From VYFG01 sp965221795 (lineage in GTDB: Bacteria; Pseudomonadota; Gammaproteobacteria; Arenicellales; Poriferihabitantaceae), in assembly GCA_965221795.1 (NCBI GenBank), contig OZ244914.1:62001-126000 (forward strand): a stretch of 64,000 nt of DNA. The letters are read 5' to 3'. The position numbers and the translations under genes were made by a program. Under the pieces are notes generated by a model. The model searched no databases. It was not told the DNA's origin and saw only the letters and a list, made by a program, of their open reading frames with translations. Position 1 is the first letter of the stretch, and every line of letters begins with the position of its first letter. Of this stretch, positions 47,012 through 55,333 are shown piece after piece.

Positions 47012-48541
47012 TCAGCCCTGCCCGGCTCCCATCCCCAGGTTCTTGCGCCGGTGTTGGGTCAGCTTCTGGTAGACCGGGTACAGCACCAGCGCAACCGCAA
47101 TCAGAATACAGATCGCGGAAATCGGCCGGGTCAAAAACACCGTCACATCACCCTGGGATCCCAACAGGGACTGGCGTAATGAGCGTTCGGCCAGTGGCCC
47201 CAGGACAATGGCGAGAACCGCCGGTGCCACAGGATAATTGAGCTTTCGTAGAAGGTATCCGACTACCCCAAAAAGCAACATCAGCCATACATCATGCATC
47301 GTTTGGGTCGGCGCATAGCCTCCAACCACACACAAGATGTAGATGATCGGTGCCAGAATAGTAAATGGCAGTGTCAGCACCCGAACAAAAACAGGGATAA
47401 ACGCCAGGTTGATCAGGAGGGTAGCCAGGTTGGCGATATACAGGGACCCAATCAGCCCCCAGACAAATTCGGGATTTTCCGTAAATAGCAGTGGGCCGGG
47501 ACGCAAGCCCCAAATGATCATGCCGCCGAGTAAAATGGCTGTAGTGGGAGAACCCGGAATGCCCAGAGTAATCATGGGCAACATGGAACCGGTCGACGCC
47601 GCATTGTTGGCTGCTTCCGGGGCCGCCACTCCGGCGATATTCCCCTTGCCGAAGCTTTCGGGTTCCCTGCTGAAGGTTTTCGCCAACCCATAGGACATCA
47701 GGGAAGCTGGTGTGGCTCCAGCAGCCGGCAGGGTTCCGACAAAATATCCCAATACCGAGCCCAGGGAGGTGGTCTTGATATAGTTTCGGATATCCCGGAA
47801 ATTGGACTTCATCCGTGCCCAGGAAATCTGCACCTTGTGTACGGTGACTTTGCCCTTGGTGGTTTCCAGGGTCCACAGCATCTCCCCGATACCATAGATG
47901 CCGATCGCCAATACCAGGAAATTGACCCCGTGCAGGAAACCATCAATGTCAAAGAAAATCAGTCGCGGTTGGCCAGAAATGATGTCCAACCCAACCGCCG
48001 CCAGGACCAGTCCGATCAGGATCGAGAATATGGTCTTGGGAATGTCATCGCCACCCAGACCAATAAAGGTGGCAAACGCCAGCACCATAAGGGCGAATTC
48101 TTCCGCAGGCCCGAACTTGAGTGCAAACAGGGCCAGCGGAGGGGCAAACAGGGTGAACAGGACGACCGAGATCGTTCCACCAACAAAGGAAGCTACAGCG
48201 GCAGCAGTCAGAGCCCGATCAGCATGCCCGGACTGGGCCAATGGCCGACCATCAAACACGGTGGCCACCGCCGTGGACGCCCCGGGGATGCCCAGGGTAA
48301 TGGAACTGATTGCTCCACCATACATGGCACCATAATAGATCGCCGCCAAAAAGATGATCGCCGAAGTGGGAGGTACCAGGAACGTGATCGGTAACAGGAT
48401 CGCCACGCCATTGACCGAACCCAGACCCGGCATGGCACCAATGAGCAGGCCCAGGGCACAACCAATGAGAATCATCATCAGATTGATAGGCTGCATGGCA
48501 TCGGCCAAGCCACCTGTCAAGTGGATCAGAATGCCTTCCAC
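47012..48541 (-). CDS. tctA: Tripartite tricarboxylate transporter, large membrane subunit TctA
   Basis: 509 residues with about 12 membrane segments. TctA hallmarks: GAMPGLGSVNGVAILLPITF near the N terminus, YGAMYGGAISSITLGIPGAST, and later PEAANNAASTGSMLPMITLGIPGSPTTAILLGG. It starts at GTG behind a G-rich ribosome site. It forms the carboxylate-translocating channel with TctB, fed by the TctC binding protein. The substrate is probably a small di- or tricarboxylate; the neighbouring oxc/frc suggests oxalate (inference). Confidence 0.93.
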   Translation of the reverse strand: MEGILIHLTGGLADAMQPINLMMILIGCALGLLIGAMPGLGSVNGVAILLPITFLVPPTSAIIFLAAIYYGAMYGGAISSITLGIPGASTAVATVFDGRPLAQSGHADRALTAAAVASFVGGTISVVLFTLFAPPLALFALKFGPAEEFALMVLAFATFIGLGGDDIPKTIFSILIGLVLAAVGLDIISGQPRLIFFDIDGFLHGVNFLVLAIGIYGIGEMLWTLETTKGKVTVHKVQISWARMKSNFRDIRNYIKTTSLGSVLGYFVGTLPAAGATPASLMSYGLAKTFSREPESFGKGNIAGVAAPEAANNAASTGSMLPMITLGIPGSPTTAILLGGMIIWGLRPGPLLFTENPEFVWGLIGSLYIANLATLLINLAFIPVFVRVLTLPFTILAPIIYILCVVGGYAPTQTMHDVWLMLLFGVVGYLLRKLNYPVAPAVLAIVLGPLAERSLRQSLLGSQGDVTVFLTRPISAICILIAVALVLYPVYQKLTQHRRKNLGMGAGQG

Positions 48542-48665
48542 GCCTACCCCCCCGAGGTCTCGAAGTCAATGGCAGGAAAGTGGCCGTTCATTCCTTGCCA
48601 CGGATTTCTGATGCCACCCACAAACCCGCACTGAGAATCCCCCATCCTCTTTCTGTACTGAACCA

Positions 48666-49172
48666 TCATGAATACATCAAATCGTAAATCGGATAAAACA
48701 GCGGCTCGGTGATCGACTTGGGCAAGGGGATCTTGAGTGCCCATTCGAACAGGCAGAACACAAAGACTGGCACCAGCACCATCATGGCCGAGGTGAGCCA
48801 CCAGGGATGCCGACCCACGAACTTCAGGTAAAAAAGCAGGAACAGGAACAGGGCCACGTAGATGCCCAGCCAGTGAGTCACAACCAGCAAGAACACGATC
48901 GAACCCGCAGAAATGCCCACCACCAGGACCGTTTCCCGGGACATATAGGGATCCAGATTGTTTGATTCCGGTGTAACCTTCCGGAACCAGCGCCAGATGG
49001 TCGCCAGGCAGCTGAGCAACATTCCGGCCGACAACCAGAAGGGCCAGGCTCCGGAGCCCGGGCCCCGTTCGGGAACCCACCCGATCCGAAGTTCGGCGCT
49101 TTTGACCATCAGGGCAATCGAACACAGGGCCAGCAGGATGGCCATCAAAAGTTCTGCCGCACGGACCGTCAT
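48666..49172 (-). CDS. tctB: Tripartite tricarboxylate transporter, small membrane subunit TctB
   Basis: 168 residues with four hydrophobic helices (about 8-25, 42-60, 80-118 and 128-148). The segment VPERGPGSGAWPFWLSAGMLL after helix 1 is typical of TctB. It sits between tctC and tctA in the standard order, with gaps of about 125-170 bp. Confidence 0.88.
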   Translation of the reverse strand: MTVRAAELLMAILLALCSIALMVKSAELRIGWVPERGPGSGAWPFWLSAGMLLSCLATIWRWFRKVTPESNNLDPYMSRETVLVVGISAGSIVFLLVVTHWLGIYVALFLFLLFYLKFVGRHPWWLTSAMMVLVPVFVFCLFEWALKIPLPKSITEPLFYPIYDLMYS

Positions 49173-49341
49173 GATTCGATACTCGGTGATGGTTGGCTCA
49201 TGTCAGCCCCCCTTCCGGTCGTTCCGGAAGAGGATCGAAAACATCTGGAGCAACCCCGCGGGTTCGATGGGGCCGGGGCAGCACTTCATGCCGCCCCGAC
49301 CGACCAAATCGCACACTGGACGACTGGCATATCGGAACGAG

Positions 49342-50349
49342 TTATTCGCCGGTGATTGCCGATGCGCCTACGGATTCGATCAACTCCTTATGCAGGGCGA
49401 TCTGTTGGGAATGGTATGCCCCCAGATCATCGCCCGCGAGCCACTGATTACAGGCCAAACCGTCATCGGTGCAAAACTTCTGCCATTCTGCCGAATCAAA
49501 CAGCGTCTTGAACAGGTTGATATACCACTCCTGGGCTTCCGCAGACATTCCCGGCGGTCCATTGATCGAACGCTGCATGTAGTATTCCATATTGACACCG
49601 AGTTCGTTTGCTGTCGGAATATCCGGATAAGCAGGCAGGCGCTCGGCTGTGAACTGAACCAGTGGCTTTGTCTGCCCGGCCCGATAGAACTCGTTCTGCT
49701 CGGCCGGGTTGTTGACTGTCGAGTCCACATGCTCTCCCACCAGGTTCTTGGCCACCGTGCCGCCGCCCGGGAACGGAATGTAGGTGACATCGTAGCCGAA
49801 TTCCTTTTCCATCATCGCGGTCAGGATGGAATCCTCCTGGCCGGTACCGGTCCCCCCCACTTTCCAGGTTTTGCCGGTGGACTTGACGGCCGCAACATAG
49901 CTGTCGAGATCGGTGATATCTTCCCGGGAGCTGTTCACCCACAGCAGGAAGTTATCAATGGCCATGCGGCCGATCGGGGTGAACTTCGACACATCCACAT
50001 TGATGCCCTGCTGAATGACGGGCGTCGTGTAGAAGCTATTCAAGGTGACCAGAATGGTATGGTCATCACCAGCCTTGTCCTGAATATATCGCAACGCTTC
50101 CGCGCCCGACCCCCCGGGCTTGTTGATCGGAATGATCGGGCGTGGCGAGAGGTCCTTCTGCTCGATCAGGCCCTGCAACAATCGGGCAATCTGATCCGCC
50201 CCCCCTCCAGCACCGGCCATGATGATGAGTTCCACCGGCTTCTTGGGCGACCAATCCGCCGCTGCCGGGGCAGCCACACCGATTGAGGTGGCCGTCGCAA
50301 TCGCAACCGGTATGGCTGCCTGTTTCAGTTTGGATAGTAGTGTAGACAT
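49342..50349 (-). CDS. tctC: Tripartite transporter substrate-binding protein TctC (Bug family)
   Basis: 335 residues from the ATG at 50349, which has a strong GGAGGA site; longer open frame upstream reads through the promoter and is not real. Signal peptide: basic start, hydrophobic 12-30, cleavage after APAAA. The mature part begins KKPVELIIMAGAGGGADQIARLL, the Bug-family ligand loop, with INKPGGSGAEALRYI and FPGGGTVAKNLVGEHVD further on. It captures the carboxylate in the periplasm. It is the first gene after the promoter/operator and heads the likely tctCBA-gntR-oxc-frc-ftr-fhs transcript. Confidence 0.92.
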   Translation of the reverse strand: MSTLLSKLKQAAIPVAIATATSIGVAAPAAADWSPKKPVELIIMAGAGGGADQIARLLQGLIEQKDLSPRPIIPINKPGGSGAEALRYIQDKAGDDHTILVTLNSFYTTPVIQQGINVDVSKFTPIGRMAIDNFLLWVNSSREDITDLDSYVAAVKSTGKTWKVGGTGTGQEDSILTAMMEKEFGYDVTYIPFPGGGTVAKNLVGEHVDSTVNNPAEQNEFYRAGQTKPLVQFTAERLPAYPDIPTANELGVNMEYYMQRSINGPPGMSAEAQEWYINLFKTLFDSAEWQKFCTDDGLACNQWLAGDDLGAYHSQQIALHKELIESVGASAITGE

Positions 50350-50383
50350 CAATTTTCCTCCAGGGAATCGATTTATCCGGTAT

Positions 50384-50402
50384 TTGGTATACCATATACC
50401 AA
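50384..50402. promoter_or_regulatory. Palindromic operator upstream of tctC
   Basis: TTGGTATACCATATACCAA: arms TTGGTAT and ATACCAA around five bases, with a nested perfect 10-bp palindrome TGGTATACCA that fits the TNGT-N2-ACNA pattern used by many GntR/FCD proteins. It starts two bases downstream of the -10 box, where a bound repressor would block initiation. The FCD regulator gene lies in the same transcript. Confidence 0.65.
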
Positions 50403-50404
50403 GC

Positions 50405-50433
50405 AGGATACTCCGACATGCCCCCGTTGTAAA
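50405..50433 (-). promoter_or_regulatory. Sigma-70-like promoter of the tctCBA-oxalate operon
   Basis: Minus strand: TTTACA, 17-bp spacer, TATCCT. The -35 box matches five of six consensus bases and the -10 box four of six. The -10 ends 55 bp before the tctC ATG, with the palindrome in between. Confidence 0.55.
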
Positions 50434-50548
50434 GAGGAAAACGAAGCTAATTTGTCTAGTGGAGCCCACCACCCGTACCGAGCCGAGAGTATGAACGGCC
50501 TTGCCCCTTGCCTTTGGGAGATCAGATGAAGATGATCCGAGCAGCCAA

Positions 50549-51430
50549 TCATCCCGTTCCGAACAGCAGGGAGTGGGCGGTCGCACCAATCTCCACCGGG
50601 CTATGCACCACATGGACTCCGGCCTTCTCCAGGGCTGACTTTTTGGATGCTGCGTTTCCACTGCCGGATTGGATAATGGCACTGGCATGCCCCATCCGGG
50701 TTTCGGCCGGTGCCTGCTCACCGGCGACATAGGCAATCACCGGCTTGTCGAATGGTTGCGTGGTCAGGAACTCTGCTGCACGTTCTTCTTCCGTACCCCC
50801 AATTTCACCAATCAGAACCACCATATCGGTTTCTTCGTCCCGACCAAAAAGCTCCAGGCAATCGACAAAACCGAGCCCATGCAGGGGATCCCCTCCGATG
50901 CCCACACACGTCGATTGCCCCAATCCCACATCGGTGGTCTGCCACACCGCTTCATAGGTCAGGGTACTGGAACGCGAGATGATTCCGACCCGTCCGCGGT
51001 GAAAAATCTGCCGAGGCATGATGCCAATGCGGCACTCATCAGGTGTAATGATGCCCGGAGTATTCGGGCCCAGAAGCTTGCATGGACTGCCGGCGAGTCG
51101 CTCACGGACCCTTGCCATATCAAGCACCGGGATATGTTCCGTGATACAGATGATCAGAGGCATCTCTGCTTCAATGGATTCAATGATCGCGTCGGCTGCC
51201 GTCTCTTTCGGTACAAAAATCACGCTGGCATCGGCACCGGTATGGCGACGGGCTGAAGCCACATCGTCATAGACCGGAAGACCCAAATGGCGGCTACCGC
51301 CCTTGCCCGGACGGACACCGCCCACCATGCGAGTACCGAACGAGATGGCACGCTCGGTATAAAAGCTGGCCTGACTCCCGGTAATCCCCTGGCAAAGCAC
51401 CCGAGTGTCCCGATTCACCAGTATCGACAT
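50549..51430 (-). CDS. Divergent succinyl-CoA ligase-like alpha subunit (second SucD)
   Basis: 293 residues, collinear with the SucD at 21.6 kb. CoA-domain motifs GITGSQASFYTERAI and GTRMVGGVRPGKGG and the active histidine segment TRMGHASAI are kept. Differences include SRSSTLTYE (Ser for Gly) and an altered C-terminal part (IIQSGSGNAASKK). It couples to the SucC-like gene by a one-base overlap. Retention of the phospho-histidine implies an active acyl-CoA ligase; the location, 200 bp upstream of tctC in the oxalate cluster, suggests an acid other than succinate (oxalate, malate or malonate). It is not certain which. Confidence 0.8.
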   Translation of the reverse strand: MSILVNRDTRVLCQGITGSQASFYTERAISFGTRMVGGVRPGKGGSRHLGLPVYDDVASARRHTGADASVIFVPKETAADAIIESIEAEMPLIICITEHIPVLDMARVRERLAGSPCKLLGPNTPGIITPDECRIGIMPRQIFHRGRVGIISRSSTLTYEAVWQTTDVGLGQSTCVGIGGDPLHGLGFVDCLELFGRDEETDMVVLIGEIGGTEEERAAEFLTTQPFDKPVIAYVAGEQAPAETRMGHASAIIQSGSGNAASKKSALEKAGVHVVHSPVEIGATAHSLLFGTG

Positions 51431-52701
51431 TATCCCCTGCCCTCCAGTGACTGTCCCGTCACCCGGTGAATGATCTTCTGCAACCAGTTTTCCGGCACGC
51501 CGGGGTCGGCCGATTTGCCGGTACGGGCCAGTTGAACCGCCAACTGCGCCCCTTCCGACATATTTCGCGCCAGAACCACCCCTGGCATACTCTCCTGGAT
51601 CCGCCGGCTGGCCAGTTCGGCATTGGTTCCGGCCAGCCGCACCACCAGGGGAATCCGCAACGGGTGCACCCGATTGAGGATCTGAATGGCGTCCGAGACG
51701 GTATCACAACGCATGATTCCGCCGCCAAAGATATTGACAAACAGGCACCGGATCCCGTCCCCGCCCACCAGCAGTTCGAGGGCACTGGTGACCCGGTTGA
51801 CTTTCGAATCCGGTGGCAAGTCCAGGAAATTCGCCGGCTTACCATCAAAATGAATCAAGGCGTCCAGCGTAGCCATCGACAGTCCGGCTCCAGAGGTCAT
51901 ACAAGCAATATCTCCTCCCATCCGAATATAGTTGAACCCATCACTGCTGGCTTTCAAACGGTGACCACCCGCCGCCTCGTCTTCCATACTGCGTAAATTA
52001 GCCTGGCGATGCAGGGCATTGTCATCGGCAATCATTTTGGCGTCCAAGGCGATGCCTCGACCTTCCAGAAGTCCCACTGGGTTAATTTCGAGCAAAATCA
52101 AATCCCGGTTCCGCACAAGTGTCACCATTTGCCCTGCCAGCGCTCGGATGGTATCCGCATCCGATCCCATGACGCCAAACTGTGCCAATGACCGGTCCAG
52201 TTGTGCGGCATCTGGTCCACCGTCCAGCGATACCGGAATGACCGCCACTTCATCCGGCTCGGCTTTCAGGGTGGCTTCGATGTCGGTCCCTCCCCGGGGA
52301 GAAAACAACAGCGAGACACGCTGATGGACCTCATCCACCAAAACGGCAAGAGAAACTTCCCGGTCGACCGGAATGGCTTCTTCCACATAGACCTGTTCGA
52401 CCGGCATGCCATCAGCAGTGGTCTGCGAGGTGACCAGATTATGGCCCAGCATGCGATGGGCCTCCGCCCTCGCTTCGTCTGCACTGACTACAGAACAGAT
52501 TCCGGGCCCGTTCTCCAGGCCCTTGAAAGCCCCCTGGGCTCGTGCACCGGCCAGAATCTGTGCCTTGACCATCCACTGCGAACCGCCAATCTCCCGCGCC
52601 GCCACCTCGGCTTGCTCAGCCGTCTCGACCACTCGTCCGGCCGGGACCGGCATACCACATTCCCGGAGGATCGCTTTCGCCTGGAACTCGTGAAGATTCA
52701 T
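51430..52701 (-). CDS. Divergent succinyl-CoA ligase-like beta subunit (second SucC)
   Basis: 423 residues, about 35 longer than SucC, mostly at the C terminus (AVQLARTGKSADPG onward) with small internal insertions. The ATP-grasp half is recognisable (MNLHEFQAKAILRECG, WMVKAQILAGARAQGAF). In the ligase half, conserved residues have changed: NGAGLAM is SGAGLSM, FLDVGGGA is FLDLPPDS, and NIFGGIM is NIFGGGIM. These loops lie around the CoA/acid pocket in SucC, so changed acid specificity is likely (inference). It is co-transcribed with the SucD-like gene. Confidence 0.8.
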   Translation of the reverse strand: MNLHEFQAKAILRECGMPVPAGRVVETAEQAEVAAREIGGSQWMVKAQILAGARAQGAFKGLENGPGICSVVSADEARAEAHRMLGHNLVTSQTTADGMPVEQVYVEEAIPVDREVSLAVLVDEVHQRVSLLFSPRGGTDIEATLKAEPDEVAVIPVSLDGGPDAAQLDRSLAQFGVMGSDADTIRALAGQMVTLVRNRDLILLEINPVGLLEGRGIALDAKMIADDNALHRQANLRSMEDEAAGGHRLKASSDGFNYIRMGGDIACMTSGAGLSMATLDALIHFDGKPANFLDLPPDSKVNRVTSALELLVGGDGIRCLFVNIFGGGIMRCDTVSDAIQILNRVHPLRIPLVVRLAGTNAELASRRIQESMPGVVLARNMSEGAQLAVQLARTGKSADPGVPENWLQKIIHRVTGQSLEGRG

Positions 52702-52790
52702 GGATTCAACCTGACTGCAGAAAACCGCACGTAATACGGCATGGGCTACGGGGATCGGCCTGCCGATATATCCATTACATTATGCGGGAA

Positions 52791-53774
52791 TTACATGGTG
52801 AGTACAATTTTTCCGAAATGGCCCGAATCTTCCATCAGTTGATGGGCTTCGGCCGCCTTTTCCAGCGGAAACACCCGGAACACCCTTGGCACTATCGCTC
52901 CAGACGCAAACCATCCCAACACCCGTTCACGGAATTCGGCAATGATCGCCGCCTTCTCCTCAACGGGTCTTGGTCTCAACACGGAACCGATGATTTGCTG
53001 GCGCTTGACCATCATACGCGCCAGATTGACTTCGCCGCGAGCACCGCCTGTCACTCCGATGATCACCAGCCGGCCGCCCACGGAGAGAGATTTCAGGTTC
53101 TGTGGGAGGTATTCGGCACCAATATGGTCCAGAATCACCCGAACCCCCTGACCACCCGTGACCTGCTGGATCACCTGATCGAATGCCTCTTCCTGATACC
53201 GGATGACATGTGGAACACCCAGTTCGCGAACCCGTTCGGCTTTACCGCCGGAAGCCGTCACAAACAGGGGACTGTGGGGGACCAGATGCTGGCAAAGCTG
53301 GATGGCCGCGGTATTCACTCCTCCACCTCCGCCATGTAGCAAGACAGATTCACCATCCTGAAGGTGGGCCAACCGGAATAGATTGAGAAAAGCAGTCAGG
53401 TAGGTTTCACAAATGCATGCGGCTTGTTCGAAGTTCAGGTTGTCCGGAATCGGCATCAGATGTCCGGCATACGCAGTGGTGTACTGGGCATAGCCGCCTC
53501 CACCGACCAGCGCCATCACCCGATCTCCCAGCGCCCAGCCTGTGGTCCGGTCGCCAAGTGCGTCGATCGTACCGGCCACCTCCAATCCCAGAATATCCGA
53601 TTCCCCGGGAGGGGGGCTGTAGTTTCCCTGGCGCTGGACAATGTCGGGGCGATTGACGGAAGAGGCGGCCACCCGGATCCGAACCTGCCCTGGACCAGGC
53701 TCCGGCATCGGCGTATCGCCATAATACAAGCATTCAGGACCGCCAAAGCGGTCCAGCAGTATGGCTTTCATCAT
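52791..53774 (-). CDS. Zinc-free quinone oxidoreductase/medium-chain reductase (PIG3-like)
   Basis: 327 residues. The MDR N-terminal GroES-like domain (MKAILLDRFGGPECLYYGD, VNRPDIVQRQGNY, LGLEVAGTI) and the NADPH-binding middle (LHGGGGGVNTAAIQL) are clear. VTGGARGEVNLARMMVKRQQIIGS is the PIG3/quinone reductase signature. Cysteine zinc ligands are missing. It reduces quinones or enoyl-type electrophiles with NADPH. Its ATG shares the final A of the pyk stop (TGATG), so they are translationally coupled. A link to oxalate metabolism is not evident. Confidence 0.85.
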   Translation of the reverse strand: MMKAILLDRFGGPECLYYGDTPMPEPGPGQVRIRVAASSVNRPDIVQRQGNYSPPPGESDILGLEVAGTIDALGDRTTGWALGDRVMALVGGGGYAQYTTAYAGHLMPIPDNLNFEQAACICETYLTAFLNLFRLAHLQDGESVLLHGGGGGVNTAAIQLCQHLVPHSPLFVTASGGKAERVRELGVPHVIRYQEEAFDQVIQQVTGGQGVRVILDHIGAEYLPQNLKSLSVGGRLVIIGVTGGARGEVNLARMMVKRQQIIGSVLRPRPVEEKAAIIAEFRERVLGWFASGAIVPRVFRVFPLEKAAEAHQLMEDSGHFGKIVLTM

Positions 53775-55198
53775 CAGTCAATCGTGGCGACATGAAGCAT
53801 GTTGGTGGTACCGGAGATCCCAAAAGGAATTCCGGCGGCAATGACAATATTTTGCCCGACTCCGGCAAATCCTTCACGGACCGCAATCTCCTTAGCCGAA
53901 TTGATGACTGTCAAGAGGTCGGCCTGAGCGTTGGCGACATCGGTAACTACGGGATACACTCCCCAGGCCATGGTCAGGGAACGGGCAGTCTGCCACCAGG
54001 GCGTGATACTGAGGATGGACGCATCCGGACGCTCTCTGGCCGCCCGGATGCTGGTGCTGCCGGAAGTCGTGTAGGTCACCGTGATCGCGGAAGACAAAAT
54101 ACCCGTTACGGTCTGCAAGGCATTGCAAATCGCATCCGGCGCGGTGCGCTCTGGCTGGGGTCTCTGGGCGTCCAGGATTTTACGGTACAGGGGATCCTGT
54201 TCCACGGTCCGGATGATCCGGTCCATCATGACGACCGATTGCACCGGATATTCCCCCGCGGCTGACTCCGCAGACAGCATCACTGCATCGGAACCATCAT
54301 ATACGGAATTGGCTACATCCGATGCCTCGGCGCGGGTGGGAACCGGTGCATGAACCATAGAATCCAGCATATGGGTGGCAATCACCACCGGCTTGCCCAC
54401 TTGCCGGCAGCGACGCACAATTTCCTTTTGCGCCACTGGCACCTGCTCCGGCGGCAGTTCCACCCCCAAATCCCCCCGAGCGACCATGATCCCATCACAG
54501 AGGGCCAGGATCCCGTCCAGGTCTTCCAGTGCCGAGGGTTTTTCCAGTTTGACCATGATCGACACCTCCTCGCCCACCAGATCACGTAATTCCTGCACAT
54601 CAGCAGGCTGCTGTACAAAGGACTGGGCAATCCAGTCGACCCCCAGAGACCGTCCATAGGCAAGGTCCGCTCGATCCTTTTCCGTAATCACCGAGATCGG
54701 CAGGATCACTCCCGGGACATTTACCCCCTTGTGACTGTTTACCTCACCGGGCACCCGAACTTCGGTCCGGGCCGATTCCCGATCACAGGAAATGACCCGC
54801 AACTCCACTCGCCCATCATTGATGAGCAACTCATTTCCCGGTCTCAGAGAGGCGAAGATCTCCGGATGGGGGAGATTGCCCCGAGCCGAGTTTCCCGGTG
54901 CAGGATCCAGATCCAACCGGAAGGCCTGCCCTTTCGAGAGCCAAACCGGCCCATCCGGAAATTCTCCCAACCGCAGTTTGGGACCCTGGATATCCAACAG
55001 AATCCCGACCGGCCGGCCGGATTCGCGCTCGAGTTGGCGAATGATGCGGTGCCGATGGGCATGATCGTCATGCGTACCATGGCTGAAGTTGAGCCGGAAT
55101 ACATCGACTCCCGCTTCATACAACTGCCGGATCAACGCCTCATCGGAACTGGCTGGTCCGAGTGTGGCCACAATTTTGGCCTTACGATGACGCTTCAT
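53774..55198 (-). CDS. pyk: Pyruvate kinase
   Basis: 474 residues. Start MKRHRKAKIVATLGPASS, FRLNFSHGTHDDH (substrate/K+ loop), ILLDIQGPKLRLGEF, the catalytic-lysine region IMVKLEKPSALEDLDGIL, metal site VARGDLGVELP, and ATHMLDSM with Ser-Ala-Glu-Ser downstream. The C-terminal domain (about 345-474) is complete. It converts phosphoenolpyruvate and ADP to pyruvate and ATP. The gene order SLC13-pyk-qor-sucC2-sucD2 runs in one direction toward the oxalate operon. Placement beside carboxylate transporters suggests use in C1/C2 acid growth. Confidence 0.95.
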   Translation of the reverse strand: MKRHRKAKIVATLGPASSDEALIRQLYEAGVDVFRLNFSHGTHDDHAHRHRIIRQLERESGRPVGILLDIQGPKLRLGEFPDGPVWLSKGQAFRLDLDPAPGNSARGNLPHPEIFASLRPGNELLINDGRVELRVISCDRESARTEVRVPGEVNSHKGVNVPGVILPISVITEKDRADLAYGRSLGVDWIAQSFVQQPADVQELRDLVGEEVSIMVKLEKPSALEDLDGILALCDGIMVARGDLGVELPPEQVPVAQKEIVRRCRQVGKPVVIATHMLDSMVHAPVPTRAEASDVANSVYDGSDAVMLSAESAAGEYPVQSVVMMDRIIRTVEQDPLYRKILDAQRPQPERTAPDAICNALQTVTGILSSAITVTYTTSGSTSIRAARERPDASILSITPWWQTARSLTMAWGVYPVVTDVANAQADLLTVINSAKEIAVREGFAGVGQNIVIAAGIPFGISGTTNMLHVATID

Positions 55199-55333
55199 GT
55201 CATTTCGGGTTCCATGAATAGAAAGCCGATTCCCTCACCATCTTTGAGGTACCGCGACTCTCATGCCGGGACCGTCAATGAACGGCCGGGCGGCCCGATC
55301 AATGCATACATGCAAGCTCAACAGCAGAATCCA

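Noticed and set aside
50350..50736. N-terminal extension of TctC upstream of the MSTLL start
   Set aside because: It would run through the promoter and operator and into sucD2, and it would bury the signal peptide.
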